Part shown: in pieces, positions 53,270 to 64,000 of the stretch
How the letters are laid out: the number at the start of each line of letters is the position of its first letter
Numbering within the stretch: the first letter of the stretch is position 1
NCBI RefSeq assembly: GCF_002443255.2
Contig: NW_019211459.1
Span: 2,681,751-2,745,750 of the forward strand
From: Varroa destructor
Lineage: Eukaryota > Arthropoda > Arachnida > Mesostigmata > Varroidae
DNA: 64,000 nucleotides
Direction: 5' to 3'
The notes under the pieces: model-generated
Told to the model about the DNA's origin: nothing
Seen by the model: the letters and a program-made list of their open reading frames with translations, nothing else
Databases searched by the model: none
Program-made: the position numbers and the translations under genes

Positions 53270-53536
53270 TTAGAGAAACCTGTTAACGATTGCGGCTAAC
53301 AAAAGCTTCAGTGCAGGCTCCCCTACGGCCCATATAATGTGATGCTGCCTAGCGTTCGCATCCGCACTAACAGTGGCCTTACAGAAATGTACCAGGTGCG
53401 CCCAATGTCGTTCTCGATTTCGATCGACGGGTGTTACCAGGGTGTTGCGCTCCTGCGGTGGTAAGACGTCGGTGCGCTGAAGCCCAAAGTAGGCTGCGTC
53501 ATACGGATACGCGTTACGAACTGGGTAGAAGAGAGC
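53270..53536 (-). CDS. Terminal coding exon of an unidentified gene (88 codons)
   Basis: After an acceptor (TCTTTGGTAG) the minus strand reads ALFYPVRNAYPYDAAYFG, continues through LPPQERNTLVTPVDRNRERH and HLVHFCKATVSADANARQHH, and ends GEPALKLLLAAIVNRFL plus TAA. It has 88 open codons in locally GC-richer DNA, while the other frames are closed. There is no ATG-initiated ORF here, so a start-based search would miss it. I do not recognise the family. It could follow the upstream exons at 53,756-54,014 through a weak in-phase donor (GAATTA|GTTTAT), or through the GCC|GTAAGC donor inside the 53,881-54,014 exon, or it could belong to a separate gene. Confidence 0.55.
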   Translation of the reverse strand, partial: ALFYPVRNAYPYDAAYFGLQRTDVLPPQERNTLVTPVDRNRERHWAHLVHFCKATVSADANARQHHIIWAVGEPALKLLLAAIVNRFL

Positions 53537-53755
53537 CTACCAAAGACAGGTAATAATAATTTACTGCAGTTACACACCTCAGAGAAGAGGAAGCGACAAG
53601 TAAGATATGGGGTCTAGCTTGCGGCATAATTAGCCGTCAGGTAATGACTGTCGATTATGGAAAGCTTATGACAGGAAAGTGAACTCGAGGGAACGGCCGC
53701 GTAGTGGATAGGGGGCATTAATAAAGCGACAAGTTGTTGGGCAGCCACAAGATAG

Positions 53756-54014
53756 TTATTCACTTCTGTGTTTATAAACTAATTCGGAAAGCTTCGAGGA
53801 TTCCTCCAGCTGGTAGTCAACGAAGTCGATCGGATTTTCTACAACATCAAGGGTAATTTACAATTATTTCTTTTTCTTACCTTTTACGTTTCTGCTATGC
53901 ACGAAATACAACCATGAACAAAATTTGCTTACGGCTAAATAAACAGCAACTGCAAATATGCAGCCACGCATTCCTATTCTACTTGCGAATTCAAACCATT
54001 TAATGTCATCTAAC
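53756..54014 (-). CDS. Two exons of an unidentified small membrane protein
   Basis: Exon 54,014-53,881 follows TATGTTCCAG and ends at AAAG|GTAAGA. It encodes DDIKWFEFASRIGMRG, then a hydrophobic helix (CIFAVAVYLAVSKFCSWLYF) and VHSRNVK. Exon 53,838-53,756 follows GATGTTGTAG, joins in phase to give ENPIDFVDYQLEESSKLSEL, and ends VYKHRSE plus TAA. Phase and both splice sites are good. The product looks like a single-pass or hairpin membrane protein with an acidic cytosolic tail. A possible start exon (ATG at 54,444, MSNDMCHLFQISKDYALFSQ, donor at 54,375) is out of phase with this exon, so at least one exon is missing from the model. Family unknown. Confidence 0.5.
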
Positions 54015-54444
54015 CTGGAACATACATGGAGAGGTGCTTATTTTTGATAAAACATAACTGGGCCTTGTGATCGCTCTCAATATTTGCGCAAGCATGAGCA
54101 GATTTTAAAAAATGGCCATTATTGTTCAGTTATCTTATTTAAATTGCAAGCTCCGCAATGAAAAAGCTACACTGGTTCTCCGCAGAATGTTATTCCTTTA
54201 ATCAATATCGCTTAGAGCCTCATGTACACATGTTTTAGATTTTACATCTAGTACCCTTGTATCCCTTCAAAATACCATTCCTGGTCCGAAACAGTGTTCG
54301 ACAATTTCGACTTTCAACCACTTCACATATTTCGAATGTTAATTAATTATTAATTAAGCAGGCGATCACGGTACCACGGCACTGTTGCGAGAATAGAGCG
54401 TAATCTTTCGAAATTTGAAATAGGTGACACATGTCGTTAGACAT

Positions 54445-55951
54445 TATTGCGAGAGAGATATTATATTATTATTATTGCGTGAAGCAGCTTTTAAAAAAGG
54501 GTTGGCCTTGCCCCGATTTCTATAAGGCGCCGATAATGCCGTAGGCTGTATCTGTGTGTTTACCTTCTATTCTTAGGGATTCGTAAGCTATGACATTTAC
54601 ACTTCACTTGTTGTTTTAATAATTATAGTCAGATATTTTCTTAAGGAATACACGTTTACTCTTTGAAATAATAGTCGCAGGCGACACGATAATCGTGAAA
54701 ATTGTCGATCGCAGTTACCGTGACATGGCGAGAAACTTGTCTTGATACGACCGTATCCGTTTATTTCCATTTTATAACGACAGTATATTTGTGAGCCTTA
54801 CGTTAATGAACCTGATGTGGGGCGGAAGGAGTTCGCAAGCGAAAGCGGCAAACCTGGCGTACGTAATGACACCTTAGCTTATTCAGCACACCATGGCGTT
54901 GGCCAATAGTTTGATGATGTTGGTTTATTGGTATGCTTGCGTGAACTAAATGGCGTTCTCTACCATTAACTACTACGGCTATCATGATCTTTGAGAGAGC
55001 CAAGCAAAAACAAACAAGAAGCCAAATAAGCTGCTAACGATAAACATATTTGAGTTGCTTTCTGTAGCGTCGAAGCGGACAAAGACAAGCCTTATCTCAA
55101 GGAATGTCAAACATTGCCGAACGAGGCTAGTGCGTATGTTATCAAAAGGGAATTTTCTTCAGTATGGGTGGTTGATACGATAATGCCTTACGATGTTCGA
55201 CCAACTTTCGTACCATGTGACGATATCTCATTCCTACACTGTTTTTGCCCTTAATATTACAACCAGTGACATCGACTCGACTACTGAATGATTTATGGTC
55301 GCTGTAAGCGAAATGTAGGATGTACTGGTTATTTACTGTGCCGCACTAGATGGCGAGGGTCATATGAGCCGAGAGAAGCCAACGAAGTAATATTCTAATA
55401 ATATTACCTACCATACTATATGTCGAGCACTATCTATAGTTTGAATACGTGGACCCCATTGAAACGGTTATCGAGAGCATGTTGTTTTGATGAATGCTTT
55501 ATGCAATACGTTTTCTATCGTCGCATCTAACAATAACAGGTAGTATGCATATAAATATACCCAAGTCTGTTGACCACAACAATTGTAGAGAGGTGTATTT
55601 ACAAATGATATTCCTTTTGCTGGAGCTGTAAAGACATGATATTTTTCAAAATATTCTCATTAGTACCTCGCATTTTTCCTGTGGTATTGACAATGAACTT
55701 CCTGGAATTTAATAGTGTCCTATATCACTTGTTATAAGGGCTTGCTGCTTACTGTTAATGGTTAGCGTAATACGGAAAGATAATCTCAGTTAGTTGATGA
55801 TTAATCCCTGCATTAAAATAAAGCAAGTGTGAGAAATATAATTAATAATGCCTTCAATTTGCATTTCAGCTAATATTTATTTTCGGTCGTTTATTGAAAA
55901 AAGAAGTGGCAATTCTAGGATTGGCGCTGTTTAAGCGGTTTAACGACAATC
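54445..55951. other. Spacer upstream of Herp
   Basis: Contains the Herp 5' flank. GCATTTCAG at 55,861-55,869 could be the acceptor of a 5' UTR intron. A minus-strand frame at 54,803-55,003 includes an ATG (MIAVVVNGRERHLVHASI) ending near a CAG|GTTTGC donor, and could be a start exon of the gene to its left. No proof. No perfect ER-stress element was found. Confidence 0.4.
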
Positions 55952-58900
55952 ATGCCGGACCCCCCATCTTCTTTGGCGACCACCTCGGAATCCTCAGCAG
56001 GCGATGATTACTTGGTCGTTGTGGTTCGCGCACCTAATCAGGAAACGCAGGTAACTGTAAACGTAATGTTCTCTAATATATGATCTAATTATGGAATTAG
56101 ACACGTCTAGGGTCACTTTCACCTACAGCAAATTAACTGTCACATCACGTTGATTTAAAAAAAAAATTAATGCTAGCAATGCAACTAGCTACTTAAGATC
56201 TCTTATCTGGTAGCTCACTGTTACTTAACCGTAGATTCTGCTCAGAGATTGTTACGCTTATGATTTTAGGTGTTGTGCATTGTAGTGTATAACTCTGTAG
56301 CAAAGTCTTAAAATTAACGAGAAGCATAGCGTGAACATAGAGTGGACAATTGGTCTTGCCTTTCTGTCCACCATTTCCAAATGATCATCTTTATTTGCGT
56401 TTCAGGATTTCCGAGTAGAGTGCCCTCAAACATGGAGCGTCCTTCGTCTTAAATTACATCTTCAGCAAAGCTATCAAGGCAACCCGGTATAGATCTTTTT
56501 ATCAGATCACGTGATGGAGTATAAATTGGTTTCCGCCAATGGGGTAACATTTTTTGTTTAGATCAAGGAAATTCCAAATGTTCCTAGATTCTTGCCTTTT
56601 CCGCCAACAATTTTTGTACCCCATCGAGTAAATTGACCCTTTGCGATACAGAGCTGCAATGCCGAATATTTAGTTAAATGAAATGATAGAATTTGCTTGG
56701 CACAGGATGATACTAGTTTCATGACACTGAGATTTTCAGTTCCTAGTGGGCCGATGACGTTTTTACTGACTTATTTTTCCATTGAACTAAAACATTTTTG
56801 CATTTAGCGGTATTTTAGTTTACTTGATTTGTCTAAGCCGTCTAAATTATTCCTTGGCTCGCTGTATTTAAATATTTTGTGCACATAAGGGCTGATATTT
56901 TCCAAGCTGGCACATATCAGGCTTATTTTTTTTGTTTTTGATATTTAGATATTTTATATACATTATTTGTTCTTCTTCTAGGTGCCGGCAGATCAGAAGT
57001 TAATTTATTCGGGACAACTACTTGAAGACAACTTGCTTCTTCGTGAGGTTAGTAGTTGAAGCGCATGAACAGTCAGTGCGTAGTTACTAGACAGGTATTG
57101 GGGATACTTTTGTTTTGTTTTCTGACGTTTTACAAACACAGTTTCGACGAGCGTTCATTAAGATACTAGCCTATCTAGCTTTTTCAAGTAACCAACCGCG
57201 GTTTACTCCACATTAAAATCAATATATTAAGCCCGACCTAAGTATAATTTTATGATCGACGAGAACATGTAAAATTGATTTCCAGGCTGCCAGTCCGGTA
57301 GCACTTCAATGACCATTAAATAACAAAAAATTAGATGGGCACCCTAAACACTAATCAACTTCTTGTATCTACATTGGGCATTTTCTGCGCTTACAAGTAA
57401 GCCGATGAATCGGTACCATGCGAGTAATACTGGTGGTGTGATTATTACAAGGTAGATATATTTATTTCCCTAGCTTAGTCGGGAACGTTCACTATGACTG
57501 TGATTTTTTCCTACCAAATTTGTTTCATAGAATATTCACGTCAGTATGAAATGTTACGGCTCTAAAGGTCCAGCTAACAAGTTTAAATCCAGCCAACAAA
57601 CTCCAATTAGCAATCGTTGTTATCCACATTCATAAAATGAATAATATCAATTGTTTACGTCAATCATGTTTTAATTTTAGATCCTTCGACAAGATGGGTC
57701 TTGCTCACAACACACCGTTCATTTAGTTTGTCGACCCCCGCAAGGCACGTCATTGAATGACAACACATCAGGGAGCCGATCTCGTTCATCGGTTCCCGGA
57801 CAACATGTTTCTAACGAGTCAATTCAAGAGCAAGTACTTGCCACAACCGGTGTTGCCGCTGAAGGTGTTAATGGTCAGTGTAAAATACTTGTGGCGCATT
57901 ACGCCACGCTTAAGCTTAAACGGAAGATAGAACTTTTATTGTTGTTGTCGTGTTTCCAACTTATGCAAATGGACTATGTTTAACGGGACAATATATCTCG
58001 TTGTGGTCTTATGATTTACCCGTAATATCACAAAATTTGTGTAACTGTGGTGCATTATGTTTGTCTGATACGTCTGCGTACAGAACTTCGGTATCGAGGG
58101 CCAATGATCCAATATGAGATGGAGTCTCTCCGACCGGACGTCTATTCGGCCCACGTGCTTGCTCTGCAGAACCTGTATGCTCAATACTATCAACAACTGT
58201 AAGTATTGTTAGCCTCTAGAGGTCAATCAGATCTATTTTTTCTTTGCCTAACCACTACACGAGTAAAGCATCTATTTGTCTATTCGAACCCAACAAAATA
58301 TTGGATCTCTTCGTAAAGACTCACACACGTCGTTCGTGTTAAATCACATCTGTGTAATGCACGCACGCGCAAACAATTTATTATTATTATCATTGTGGTG
58401 GATTCAATGTGCTTTATATTGAGTGAAAAAATTCTGTAGTTAATTTCTTTTTCTATTACAAATAACGACGACATTTCAGAGTTGCTCATCAACAAGCCAT
58501 TATTTTGGGATCTAGTCCCGCCCCCTCGATTCGCTATAGTTTCAATCCGCACGCGTTTCAGTTAGGCCAGCAACAACAACATTTATTGGCCCAGATAGCT
58601 GCCGCCGCATCGGGTGCCAGTCAGGTGACCTTAAACAATAACGTCAACAACGTTACTGGTATACAACAACAGCTCAACAACAACAATAACCAGAACAATA
58701 ACAACAATAACAATAATAATGGTAATAATGTGAATAATCAACGAGCCAATGATGAGGTAAGAATGTTATCTTAAAAGAACTCTAATATAACGCTTCTTTT
58801 CTTTTATACACATTGTTATTTTTCATCATTAAAATACACCACACACATAGTTTTCGACGAAATCATTTTGCAAAACAGATTCTTTCTTCAATTAAAGCTC

Positions 58901-60121
58901 ACTTTTTTTAGAACTCCAATATTTTGCATATTGCTTTAGTTAATGAAATTGCTTGCTGGTATAGTAGGCCTGGCAACCTAAAACGTCGTTAAACGTATAA
59001 GGCGCTAATAACAGAAAATTGATAGCTGATATTTTTTTATAACAAACCCTAAATTGTTGAATACTTTATTACATTCTGATATTCAATAGCATTATCACTG
59101 CATTGTATAAACTGTATTGGTTGGATTTCTCAGTTCAAGGCGAGACTTTACACTCTGAACATCGTTATAATAATAACAAAAGACTCTTATGCTTGTTTTT
59201 TTACAGGATGCTAATGTATGGGGAGCGGGAAACGCAAATCGTGATTGGCTTGATGTTATGTATGTAGCCATCCGAGCCGCTGTGTTCGCTACCTTCGTTT
59301 ACTTTTATTCGTCGTTGGAACGTTTTGTCCTTGTCACAGGGTTAGGTATGTTGCTCTACCTTTACCAACAAGGTCTACTTGCACTACCTAACATCCAACC
59401 GCAGGCTCCACAGCCACAGGCAGCGGCACCGCAACAACCGGTTGTGGTCGCCCCAGCTCAGGCTCAACAACAACAAGCAGCAGCAAATCCACCACAGCAG
59501 CCAGCGGCCGATGTGCAAGCAGCACCGCTTGTTGCTGATCGAGACGGCGCGCATGTGGAGAACAATAATCCTGCTGCAGCTCAACAGCAAAGAGAAGGTG
59601 CAAAAAATATTAAGAGAAACACTTATAGACAATATTCATTTTTTTTTCTATTTTTATCCAAGTAGACATTCTGAATCATGGATATTCATATGTTTTCACT
59701 GATTTTCTTTACGAAACTAGTTTCCTGGGCACTCGTATATTTGAATTTTGGAAAGTGGTTTTTAAAGGCACATTCCTTTACAAGGAGTGTCTTAATTATA
59801 CACTATCGAGTCATCACGTTGCATTCTTTGAGTACAATGCTTTCGAGCGATTCAGCGGTAAACATTATCAAATTTCAATTATGCGTACCATAGTTTACAA
59901 ACATAAAAAAGCACAAGCTTTTTTTTTAAATTTTAGATATTGAGAGACTTCAGGCAGCGATGGACGGTGAGAATCCGCGCGCGATGGGTGGTGATGGCCC
60001 AGCTGTTGCTGCCGCTTCAAACGCCACTCCGCCCCAGAGTCCACTTGCAGCAGCAGCCAGTCTTTTGCACGCCTTTCTCGTCAGTCTAATTCCTGATAAC
60101 AACAATGCGCCGCAACAATAG
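55952..60121 (+). CDS. Herp: Herp / HERPUD homologue, ER-associated degradation protein, 8 exons
   Basis: ER-membrane ubiquitin-like protein that scaffolds the HRD1 ubiquitin-ligase complex and is induced by ER stress (known for HERPUD1). Exons: 55,952-56,050; 56,406-56,486; 56,982-57,047; 57,681-57,873; 58,084-58,198; 58,480-58,756; 59,207-59,597; 59,937-60,121. All borders are GT-AG, all phases fit, and the product is 468 aa against 391 in human. The ubiquitin-like domain spans about residues 17-100 (LVVVVRAPNQ; TWSVLRLKLHL; DQKLIYSGQLLEDNLLLRE; HTVHLVCRPP). Next come the conserved LQNLYAQYYQQL in exon 5 and an exon-6 region with Q/N runs. Exon 7 has NRDWLDVMYVAIRAAVFATF and VYFYSSLERFVLVTGLGM, the two-helix membrane hairpin at about residues 294-337 (human NRDWLDWTYSAATFSVFLSI, LYFYSSLSRFLM). 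A Q/A-rich tail ends in HAFLVSLIPDNN (human FFASLLPE). Extra length over human comes mainly from the N/Q and A/Q tracts. Confidence 0.96.
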
Positions 60122-60350
60122 GTACGGAGTAAAGCAAAAGTACTCCTTTGTATCTGTCTACTGTAGCCTGTATTTCTACAAATCGCGATCCCAACACTCA
60201 AAATGCAAATTAGAGGTGGCTGGAGACAAGAAAGAAAAGTCTAGCGCCAACCTATGGGGCACCAATAGTTGTCAACTGTTGAGCATTCGCTGACATCACT
60301 GTGCGGTTTTTGCACTATCTAACAAACTGTGTACCCTGACCTAATTAGGA

Positions 60351-60356
60351 AATAAA
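60351..60356 (+). terminator. Candidate Herp polyadenylation signal (AATAAA)
   Basis: Clear AATAAA 230 bp after the Herp stop codon; its use is inferred. Confidence 0.45.
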
Positions 60357-63300
60357 ATCAAGATGAAATGACCATCTAGTAGGGTACAATGACTTGAGAA
60401 GTTACAAGGCCTAAAGACAAGGAACGACATTTAGAGATTCAGCATGATGAGGAGGTTGGTTGGATGTGGAAAGAAATTCTTTTACTGCATTAAGTTATTA
60501 GGAACCTGGCCGTTGCAACATGTATGTAACAATTCGTAACTACATTGTCGTGATGATACGACGTTGTTGTAGTCCTCGTAATGACAGCGAGAGAGAAAAA
60601 GCTTATTTGCAAGATTCAAAAGTGTTGCTCCTGTTATATGGACGAAAAAAGCAAAGATTAGTGTGCACGACGCAGAGCGAGAGATATAAAGAGATATCAT
60701 AAAAGCAGTACTTGTAGTAGTAGTAGTAATAATATGATGATGATAATGGAAATAATAATGACGAAGATGATAACAGTAATAATAATAACGAAAGTTACCG
60801 CTGGTGACGGTTAAGTGTGATGTGCACATGCTAATGAGATGTGGATAGTGCATATACCAGTAAAATTATTATTGTTGATAATGATAACAGGGATAGGAGT
60901 TAGAAGAATGGGTCATGAACAAATTGCATGGATGTCGGAGGGGTTAGAAAACTACCTAATTACTGCATGAAAGGCGGCGAATATGCAAAAAAAGGTATCG
61001 TGAAAAACTGTTTCTGCAACAACTGCTGATAGTCAACCACTGTCGTTCGCTGTGTTTTATAATTGAGGCGTGCAGGCTCGTGTGTGAACGCCTGTATGTG
61101 AGATAATTAATCAGATGAGTGGTTAGCAGATAATGTATTAACCGCTATCATTGGTCATAAGGACACTAGAGATAAGGATCTCTTCTACCACTTTCGATAG
61201 CTACAAGAGTATTTGCCGAGTAGACCAAGTGTTCATTTTTTGGTCGTTTTTTTTTGTCTGGAAGACCGACGCCTCGTATTCAGTCGTTTTAGGACCTTTC
61301 GTCCCTAATGGTTAATTTTTAGGTAGCCGATAATATCACCTCAGTAATTATTCACGGATATGTGGTATTGGCAGGAGATCTGTATCTTAATTACAGAGCT
61401 TCTCTACGCATGATAAACATCGTATCAAAGTGCTTAAGAAATATGATGTATGATTTTTTGCATCTAGGTTATAAAGTAGAAAATTCTTCAACTACACCGC
61501 CCCCTTAACTGATGTTTTTTAGAAGAACATCGAAGTTAAATTATATAGCAGGGATTTGAGCAATGCTGCTTTGCATATCTATTTCTACTTCAGAGAAAAA
61601 TAGCACTTATAGACGCAATTACGAATAGAAAAAAATGTCAAACAAGTTGACAAGGGCTGGTTGGAGAAGATGCTTTTTATTAATACGCGATCTAATGCAA
61701 ACGATCTGGCTTATCGTAATCTAATGTATGGCAACATAACGCCCTGCAAACCTCGATGTTCAGATGTATGAACACGCGCTTTAAGACGGTATGCGCTGGA
61801 GCTTATTTAATACAGTTATATCGTAGCAAACAACTCGTGAAAGAATGCCTTTAAAAGTTCTTTTTTTTCAATTAGAAACTTCATAAATCAAGCAGCCATA
61901 TGAATATTGAAAAAAACTTTATTGCCCAGATAGCTAGCACGTGACTTCTCCATAAATTTTTTTCGAGAAAAAAAAATTTCGAAATAAGACTTTGAAGCCG
62001 GTTGCTTTGCTTTTAGTGTAAATGCACCCCCAAAAACACTCATTAAATATGAAAATCCGGAACATAATAGATGGAAATAATCTATTTTCTAGTCGACTTC
62101 AATGCGGCATCGGTCGCGTTATTATTGTGATATATGCTGATATAACATGACATATGGTAAAAAAAACAGAAAAAAAATATAGGCGAAATGAATAATTAGA
62201 GGGAGATAGAAAAATAGAATGTGACAGCATGAACTCTTACTTGATATAACTGTTACCGAAAGTAATACTAAACACGAAACTATTGACAAGATCAGCCGTA
62301 CTATTGTTCAGTTTAATAACATTTCTAATTGTTGCACCAAGAGATTGTTATCAACAAAATTTAGCATTAGCTCAGGGCCGTTGAAGGCTATTTCTACCGC
62401 CGGTTTAATGACCATTGACTGATAATATACTTATCAGGTTAGTTCATAAGGTACAACTGCAGTTTATAACTATGAACACAATGGACAAATTTAGTTGGTT
62501 TGGATATGTATAAGCGTGCCTAAGCACGATAGAGCGATGCTTATAAAGCACAATGGGAAAACAGCGCAAAATTGGACCTTGTCGGAGTTAACTGGCCTAA
62601 AAGGAAGCGGTCTTCTTTTCTTACATATATAGTCGCTACATACGAGTAGGTAGTGTAATAGATAAATAAATAGCCTCAGCGTATTTGCAGTGATTACAAT
62701 ACAACTTACAAATGGGAAAATATAACAGACCGGACGTCGAGCGTAATACAAGGAGGAAACCTTGGAGGTTGTATAGTTTTAAATAAAATATAAATCAATA
62801 AATAGATAGCTATATGCTATGATATACCTTAATACGTTACTACTAAATTGTAATTAGATCTTTACTAAAGAAACGTGGACACCAATAAAGTTGTCTTCTC
62901 TATATCAATAGTTTGGGATTATAATCGCACGCAGAATATTCGCAAAGGGTAGTATTAGGCTATAACAGACGATAAAATATTTATTAAGAAGTCTAGTTTT
63001 GTTTGATGCCAATTCCTTTAATTTGCTATACGTGTAATCTTGCAAAAGAAACTTCTTGAATATTTCTATAAAAAAATCCTAACATACGTATGATAAAATT
63101 TTTTTAGGCGCATCCAAACTACTTTTATACGCTTTACTTCAAAGTCTGTAAATAACAACAGATATTTAAATGAAACTTCCCATATATGATAGAGATGTCA
63201 TTGTTGATGCTAATGTTTAACATTACCAGCGTGCAACTTCAACCACTGACAAGAAATTTTATTCTCAAAACATTCTTTCGTCAATCTGCAATTCATTTAA

Positions 63301-64000
63301 CAGCAACCGTGCATCAAGCGGTAGTGGGATCAGTTAAGTGTCACTCAAATGCGATACATATATAAAATGTCAATGGAAGTAAATTTTACGACAATGAAAG
63401 ATCAAGCGTCTTAAAACTGCACGAATTCCAAACAACGGAAAAATCAAAAAGCGCAAAAAAATTCAAAAAAGGATGATCAGTACAGCTCATCTGAACGAAC
63501 TTACTGGTAATTGATATTATGTAGTCTAAAAAGAAACTATAAATGTTTGTTTTAGAAGCCCGCGTGCATTAAAAATGGGATTGTAAGCCATTCTAATTAA
63601 TTTTAAAGCCCTGTAGTGTAGACCTAATGAGAATTTTTAGTTCATTTAATGGAAGTCCGTTTCGTATTCTTCAAAAGCTGCGTGAGAACGAGACACGCAA
63701 TAACGAGACCATCGATTTCGGGAATAAAAAAGGAAAATTTTAGTTTTGGTAGCGGTTCGTTTGGCTCGGATAGATTAGATGATAGTTGCTTACCATGACG
63801 AATTGTCATTGTTTATAACGATGGGCTATTAATTCACAAACTTCGATAAACATTTCAGTTGAAGTAGTGGTGCGTTTTGACTTAATTTTGGCTTTTAAAG
63901 GTTGATGTTCCGCCGGTCTTTTAGCGTAGACTATATGTAAGGTACCCGCATAAAAAAACTCCATTGGCATCAGGTTTAGTAAATAAGTAGGTTATTCTGT
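60357..64000. other. AT-rich stretch at the right edge
   Basis: No gene recognised. A possible minus-strand mini exon near 63,795-63,810 (MTIRH followed by a GTAAGC donor) and a plus-strand open frame from 63,649 (49 codons) overlap each other and have no further support. Confidence 0.5.
60711..60789. repeat. Compound trinucleotide repeat (TAG/TAA/GAT)
   Basis: Imperfect TAG, ATG and AAT runs in succession, giving only low-complexity open frames on the minus strand. Confidence 0.9.

Noticed and set aside
60482..60853. 123-codon minus-strand frame
   Set aside because: Consists largely of Y, H and T tracts produced by the trinucleotide repeat downstream of Herp.
62764..62782. let-7-like string (AGGTTGTATAGTT)
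   Set aside because: Thirteen bases match the 3' part of let-7, but the seed GAGGTAG is missing and no complementary star arm lies downstream.

Overview
The window looks like a piece of an arthropod nuclear genome. The genes have spliceosomal introns with GT-AG borders, AT-rich intergenic DNA full of microsatellites, and protein relatives that are metazoan. The Nova/pasilla-type KH protein ends like the arthropod pasilla proteins. My best guess is a chelicerate, perhaps a mite, because of the gene content and intron style; this is inference and not proven. No prokaryotic, organellar or viral gene was seen. || Layout, left to right. 585-762 (minus): first coding exon of the Rho GTPase Cdc42, with the rest of the gene beyond the left edge. 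763-11,398: no recognisable coding exon; microsatellites, triplet-rich DNA and two candidate non-coding 5' exons with good donors (minus, near 3,646 and 8,736). 11,399-14,817 (plus): complete four-exon mitochondrial ribosomal protein L2 (285 aa). 14,818-29,624: gene-poor, with three weak candidate exons or fragments near 20.8, 22.0-22.5 and 23.9-24.4 kb. 29,625-32,448 (minus): two large exons of a pasilla/Nova RNA-binding protein with three KH domains; a possible first coding exon lies at 34,283-34,307 inside a 5 kb CAG/CAA-rich upstream region (32.5-37.4 kb). 37.5-45.5 kb: mostly non-coding, with a strongly decayed mariner transposase (43.77-44.72 kb, plus) and weak candidate exons just before it. 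45,586-49,087 (minus): complete seven-exon RMI1 homologue, only 216 aa. 53,270-54,014 (minus): three good exons of an unrecognised gene that contain no long ATG-initiated ORF. 55,952-60,121 (plus): complete eight-exon Herp (HERPUD) gene, 468 aa. 60,122-64,000: 3' UTR, simple repeats and AT-rich DNA. || Functionally the genes are unrelated housekeeping or regulatory loci: cytoskeletal signalling (Cdc42), mitochondrial translation (mRpL2), splicing control (pasilla), dissolution of recombination intermediates (RMI1) and ER-associated degradation (Herp). They do not form a pathway or an operon. The reading frames of mRpL2, RMI1 and Herp were checked exon by exon: every junction keeps phase, which is the main evidence for those models. 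|| No new multi-gene system was found. The points most worth a second look are the short, N-terminal-only RMI1, the unidentified gene at 53.3-54.0 kb, the mariner fossil, and the possible micro first exon of pasilla.
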